From Proteiniphilum sp. (GTDB lineage: Bacteria; Bacteroidota; Bacteroidia; Bacteroidales; Dysgonomonadaceae), in the NCBI GenBank assembly GCA_012728465.1, contig JAAYFB010000258.1, forward strand, positions 1-7,654: 7,654 nucleotides of DNA, in the 5' to 3' direction. The notes under the pieces were generated by a model, which did no database searches, was not told where the DNA came from, and saw nothing but the letters and a program-made list of their open reading frames with translations. Below are positions 4,681 to 7,654 of the stretch, in pieces. A program made the translations under genes and the position numbers. Every line of letters starts with the position of its first letter. Positions within the stretch are counted from its first letter, which is position 1.

Positions 4681-6015
4681 ATGGCAACAATAGTAATTAT
4701 GCCCAAACAGGGGCAGTCAGTTGAAACATGTATCATCTCTTCTATCAATAAACAAAAAGGAGAGACCGTGAAAAAAGGTGATATCTTATTCACATACGAA
4801 ACCGACAAAGCTTCATTTGAGGAGGAGTCTCCTATTGATGGAATTGTACTCGAATTATTTTACAATGAAGGTGATGAGGTTCCTGTATTAGATAGTATGT
4901 TAATCATTGGCGAAGCTGGGGAGGATTATTCAGCCTTATTGGATAGCATAAAAAAACCTGAAGACAAGCCTTTAGAAAAAGAAGTGAGTATCAATCAAAA
5001 TAATATTGAGGCAACAATTGAGAAAGATAGTGATACCTCTAACATTTACAACGAACAAACATTTATTTCTCCTCGAGCTAAAAATTTAGCAGATAGAGAG
5101 GCTGTTAATTACAGAAATATTAGTGGAACAGGTCCAAAAGGGAGAGTTGTAGAGAAAGATATACTTTCGGCACTTGAAGATAGACCACGGTTGACTTCGT
5201 TAGCAAAGAAAATAGCATCAGCAGAGGGATTGCAGCCACAAAATGATGGTACAGGATTAGCAGGAAAAGCAAAAGCAGCTGATTTGGCTGTTCCTTCAAA
5301 TGTTGTGTATGGTGTAGATTATGAGGATAGGAAGTTATCAAACATTCGCAAGCTTATTGCAAAGTCTATGCACGCTTCTCTTCAAAACTCTGCTCAACTA
5401 ACTCACCATCTTGGTGCAGATGCTAGACGTTTGCTGGAATTGAGGAAAAAGGTAAAAGCTGCTGTTGATGCTGGAGCCATTTCTACCAATATTACTATTA
5501 ATGATATGGTGTGTTTTGCTGTCATTGAGGCTTTAAAGAAGTTCCCCAATGTAAATACACATTTTCATGGAGAGACTGTAAGATATTTCAAAAAGATACA
5601 TCTAGCACTTGCAGTTGACACAGAAAGGGGATTGATGGTACCCGCTGTACGTAATGCTGATGATTTGTCAATAATTGGGCTGTCAAACCAACTTAAAGAA
5701 GTAGCTAATGCTTGCCGTACGGGTAGTATTAGTCCTGACTTATTATCTTCTGAAGCTGCAACATTTACCGTGTCTAATCTTGGGAACTATGGTGTGGAGA
5801 TGTTTACTCCAATAATTAATCTACCACAATCTGCTATTTTGGGCGTTAACACTATTGTGCCTCGACCAAAGGATTTGGGAGATGGCGTTTACGCTTTTGT
5901 TCCATATATAGGATTAAGTTTGACATACGATCACAGATCTCTTGATGGTGGTGAGGCTACTCGCTTTTTGAAACAAATAGCTATAGAGATAGAAAATTTG
6001 GATATAGATTTCTAG
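4681..6015 (+). CDS. Dihydrolipoamide acyltransferase, E2 of a 2-oxoacid dehydrogenase complex
   Basis: A 444-residue core subunit that takes the acyl group from E1 on a swinging lipoyl arm and transfers it to CoA. Residues 1-78 form a single lipoyl domain with the lipoylated lysine K43 in ETDKAS. An acidic, Asn-rich linker (about 80-127) follows. A peripheral subunit-binding domain lies at 128-165 (ISPRAKNLA to the SGTGPKGRVVEKDIL region). A second, more diverged copy seems to follow at 169-202 (LTSLAKKIASAEG to GTGLAGKAKAADL). The catalytic acyltransferase domain runs from about 215 to the end, with H418 and D422 in DHRSLDGG. All catalytic residues are present. The start follows the promoter by about 60 nt. 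E3 begins 39 bp downstream on the same strand. Pyruvate and branched-chain 2-oxoacid complexes cannot be told apart here, so no symbol is given. Confidence 0.93.
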   Translation: MATIVIMPKQGQSVETCIISSINKQKGETVKKGDILFTYETDKASFEEESPIDGIVLELFYNEGDEVPVLDSMLIIGEAGEDYSALLDSIKKPEDKPLEKEVSINQNNIEATIEKDSDTSNIYNEQTFISPRAKNLADREAVNYRNISGTGPKGRVVEKDILSALEDRPRLTSLAKKIASAEGLQPQNDGTGLAGKAKAADLAVPSNVVYGVDYEDRKLSNIRKLIAKSMHASLQNSAQLTHHLGADARRLLELRKKVKAAVDAGAISTNITINDMVCFAVIEALKKFPNVNTHFHGETVRYFKKIHLALAVDTERGLMVPAVRNADDLSIIGLSNQLKEVANACRTGSISPDLLSSEAATFTVSNLGNYGVEMFTPIINLPQSAILGVNTIVPRPKDLGDGVYAFVPYIGLSLTYDHRSLDGGEATRFLKQIAIEIENLDIDF

Positions 6016-6054
6016 AATATAATTTTAAAAAACCTAAAACAAATATATTTCATT

Positions 6055-7413
6055 ATGTACGATTTAATAATAATTGGTGGTGGACCCGCAGGATATGTTG
6101 CTGCAGAGCGTGCCGGAGAAAAAGGACTTAAAGTAGCCTTAATAGAAAAAAAAGCACTTGGAGGTGTATGCCTTAATGAAGGATGTATCCCAACCAAGAC
6201 AATGTTATACAGTGCAAAAACATACGAGAATGCACTTTTAGGAGATAAATATGGTGTTTTTGTAGATAACGTTCGTTTTGATTATGGTAAAGTAGTTGCT
6301 CGTAAAAATAAAGTTGTACGTAAGCTTGTTGCAGGCATCAAATCAAAAATGAAATCAAACAATGTGGAAGTTATTACGGGAGAAGCTAATATTTTATCGC
6401 GTAATAGTGAAGGCATAAAGGTAGCTTGTAATGGTGAAGAGTATATTGCTAAAAACCTTTTGATTAGCACAGGTTCAGAAGCTTTTGTGCCACCTATTCC
6501 TGGACTTGCTGAGTCGGGAGATATTATTGTAACCAATCGTGAGATTCTAGAAATGAAAGAGCAACCAAAGTCCTTAGTTGTTATTGGTGGTGGAGTAATA
6601 GGAATGGAGTTTGCAAGTTTCTACAATAGCATTGGCACTAAAGTAACCATTGTTGAGATGCTACCTGAGATACTTGGAGCTAATGATTTTGAAATATCAA
6701 GAATGTTGCGTGACATATATTCTAAAAAGGGTATAGAGTTCAATTTGAATGCCAAAGTTGTTCAAATTGATGGTAATAAAGTAATTTATGAAAAAGATGG
6801 GGAGACTCATACCGTAGAAGGAGAAAAGATATTAGTAAGCGTTGGACGTAGAGCTGTCACACAAGGCTTAGGTCTGGAGAATATCGGAGTAGAACTAACC
6901 AAAGGTGGCATAAAAGTAGATGAGAAGATGAGAACCAATGTTCCCAATGTATTTGCTGCTGGTGATGTTACAGGTTTTTCTCTTCTAGCCCATACTGCTA
7001 GCCGTGAGGGTGAAGTGGTGGTGAACAACCTCACAGGTCGAAATGATATTATGCGATATAATGCTATTCCAGGTGTAGTATATACCAATCCAGAAGTTGC
7101 AGGAGTAGGTGAGACAGAAGAGTCAGCAAAAGCAAAAGGACTATCTGTAAAGGTAGCTAAGCTAGCAATGGCATATTCTGGACGTTTTGTTGCCGAGAAT
7201 GAAGGGGGCAGTGGAATTTGTAAAGTAATAATTGGTGAAAAGTATGGTGAAGTATTAGGCGTACATATGCTAGGCAACCCAAGTAGCGAAATGATATATG
7301 GTGCTTGCATAGCTATTGAACAAGAGATGACACTTCAAGAGATGCAAGAGATAGTATTTCCACACCCAACTGTTAGTGAAATATTTAAAGAAACTATTTT
7401 TGCTTTTAAATAG
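6055..7413 (+). CDS. lpdA: Dihydrolipoamide dehydrogenase (E3)
   Basis: A 452-residue cytosolic flavoprotein, active as a homodimer, that reoxidises the dihydrolipoyl arm of E2 and passes electrons through a disulfide and FAD to NAD+. The FAD-binding Rossmann motif GGGPAG is at 8-13. The redox-active disulfide C39/C44 sits in GGVCLNEGCIPTK. The NAD-binding motif GGGVIG is at 178-183, with E201 at the end of the second strand, consistent with NAD+ preference. The second FAD motif, NVFAAGDV, is at 298-305. The C-terminal interface domain ends with the catalytic H437 and E442 in HPTVSE. Length is slightly short of the usual 460-475 but no domain is missing. There is no N-terminal lipoyl domain. 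It lies 39 bp after E2, with no promoter or terminator seen between, so the two genes are very probably co-transcribed. Other disulfide reductases (glutathione or mercuric reductase) are unlikely given this context. Confidence 0.96.
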   Translation: MYDLIIIGGGPAGYVAAERAGEKGLKVALIEKKALGGVCLNEGCIPTKTMLYSAKTYENALLGDKYGVFVDNVRFDYGKVVARKNKVVRKLVAGIKSKMKSNNVEVITGEANILSRNSEGIKVACNGEEYIAKNLLISTGSEAFVPPIPGLAESGDIIVTNREILEMKEQPKSLVVIGGGVIGMEFASFYNSIGTKVTIVEMLPEILGANDFEISRMLRDIYSKKGIEFNLNAKVVQIDGNKVIYEKDGETHTVEGEKILVSVGRRAVTQGLGLENIGVELTKGGIKVDEKMRTNVPNVFAAGDVTGFSLLAHTASREGEVVVNNLTGRNDIMRYNAIPGVVYTNPEVAGVGETEESAKAKGLSVKVAKLAMAYSGRFVAENEGGSGICKVIIGEKYGEVLGVHMLGNPSSEMIYGACIAIEQEMTLQEMQEIVFPHPTVSEIFKETIFAFK

Positions 7414-7460
7414 TGAGTGTTTATTCTAATCAGCAACAACAATAATCTAAATATAATAGT

Positions 7461-7502
7461 TCCCACACATGTTTATTTGATGTATAAATAATATGTGTGG
7501 GA
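7461..7502 (+). promoter_or_regulatory. Strong hairpin between E3 and the presumed E1 gene
   Basis: TCCCACACAT (7461-7470) and ATGTGTGGGA (7493-7502) form a perfect 10-bp stem that can continue three pairs inward. The loop region may form a small inner hairpin (TTTAT/ATAAA). It ends 16 nt before the next ATG and is followed by TAAAAACA, with no T run, so it is not a standard terminator. It may be an mRNA processing or stability element setting the E3-to-E1 expression ratio, or a DNA operator. Confidence 0.6.
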
Positions 7503-7518
7503 TAAAAACAATAATATA

Positions 7519-7654
7519 ATGCCAAAAATTCAATACATAGATCCAACTGAATCTCGCAAGCCTGGCTTTGTTGAGTTTCAACCAATACCAATCAATCAGT
7601 ATCAAAAAACTGTAAAAGATGAACTAGATAACTTTAGCCAAGAAGAGCTTAAAG
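7519..7654 (+). CDS. Probable E1 component of the 2-oxoacid dehydrogenase, N-terminal fragment
   Basis: Only the first 45 codons are in the window, beginning MPKIQYIDPTESRKPGF, with the frame still open at the edge. No thiamine-diphosphate motif is visible in this stretch. The assignment comes from position (third gene in line after E2 and E3, where an E1 is otherwise missing) and from my recollection of similar starts (IDP, RKPG, then a loop and SxEEL) in E1 proteins where alpha and beta parts can be fused in one long chain. Such an E1 would decarboxylate the 2-oxoacid with thiamine diphosphate and load the acyl group onto the lipoyl arm of E2. The gap after lpdA is 105 bp and contains a strong hairpin but no recognisable promoter. 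The ATG at 7519 is the first in a good context. The reading frame is convincing; the function is moderately supported. Confidence 0.65.
   Translation, partial: MPKIQYIDPTESRKPGFVEFQPIPINQYQKTVKDELDNFSQEELK

Noticed and set aside
6807..7310. 167-codon open frame on the minus strand within lpdA
   Set aside because: It lies wholly inside a clear E3 gene with all its motifs, and its translation is low-complexity (rich in Pro, Ser and Thr) with no recognisable domain.

Overview
The window looks like a chromosomal segment of a Bacteroidetes bacterium, probably order Bacteroidales. The DNA is AT-rich, the start codons lack clear Shine-Dalgarno sequences, and most transcription units are preceded by the Bacteroidetes-type promoter (TTTG, about 19-20 nt, then TAnnTTTG). 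The gene products also fit: a TyrRS beginning [12 protein letters not shown], a FatA-like acyl-ACP thioesterase and a rhamnulokinase. I cannot place the genus.

Layout. (1) Bases 187-2277, plus strand: tyrS (tyrosyl-tRNA synthetase) and, 42 bp later, an acyl-ACP thioesterase, probably co-transcribed. (2) Bases 2278-2854: two nearly identical tRNA-Gln(UUG) genes spaced 282 bp apart. Each has its own promoter, a small leader hairpin and its own rho-independent terminator. (3) Bases 2855-4333, minus strand: rhaB (rhamnulokinase), alone, with no other rhamnose gene beside it. (4) Bases 4334-4680: a divergent intergenic region holding the rhaB and E2 promoters, four copies of an 8-bp element (TGAATAAT or its complement) and a short palindrome at the predicted E2 transcription start. 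(5) Bases 4681-7654, plus strand: a 2-oxoacid dehydrogenase complex cluster in the order E2 (lipoyl acyltransferase), E3 (dihydrolipoamide dehydrogenase), then the first 45 codons of a protein that is probably E1. A strong hairpin lies between E3 and the last gene.

How the genes work together. The E2, E3 and presumed E1 products would form one complex that oxidatively decarboxylates a 2-oxoacid (pyruvate or a branched-chain 2-oxoacid; the substrate cannot be decided here) to acyl-CoA and NADH. The thioesterase releases free fatty acids from acyl-ACP. tyrS and the tRNA-Gln genes serve translation. rhaB serves L-rhamnose catabolism and probably depends on partner genes elsewhere.

I see no mobile element, CRISPR array, toxin-antitoxin pair or obvious new defence system. 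The points most worth a second look are the tandem subunit-binding domains of E2, the E2-E3-E1 order with a hairpin before E1, the repeated operator-like element upstream of the isolated rhaB, and the duplicated tRNA-Gln transcription unit with G at position 37.
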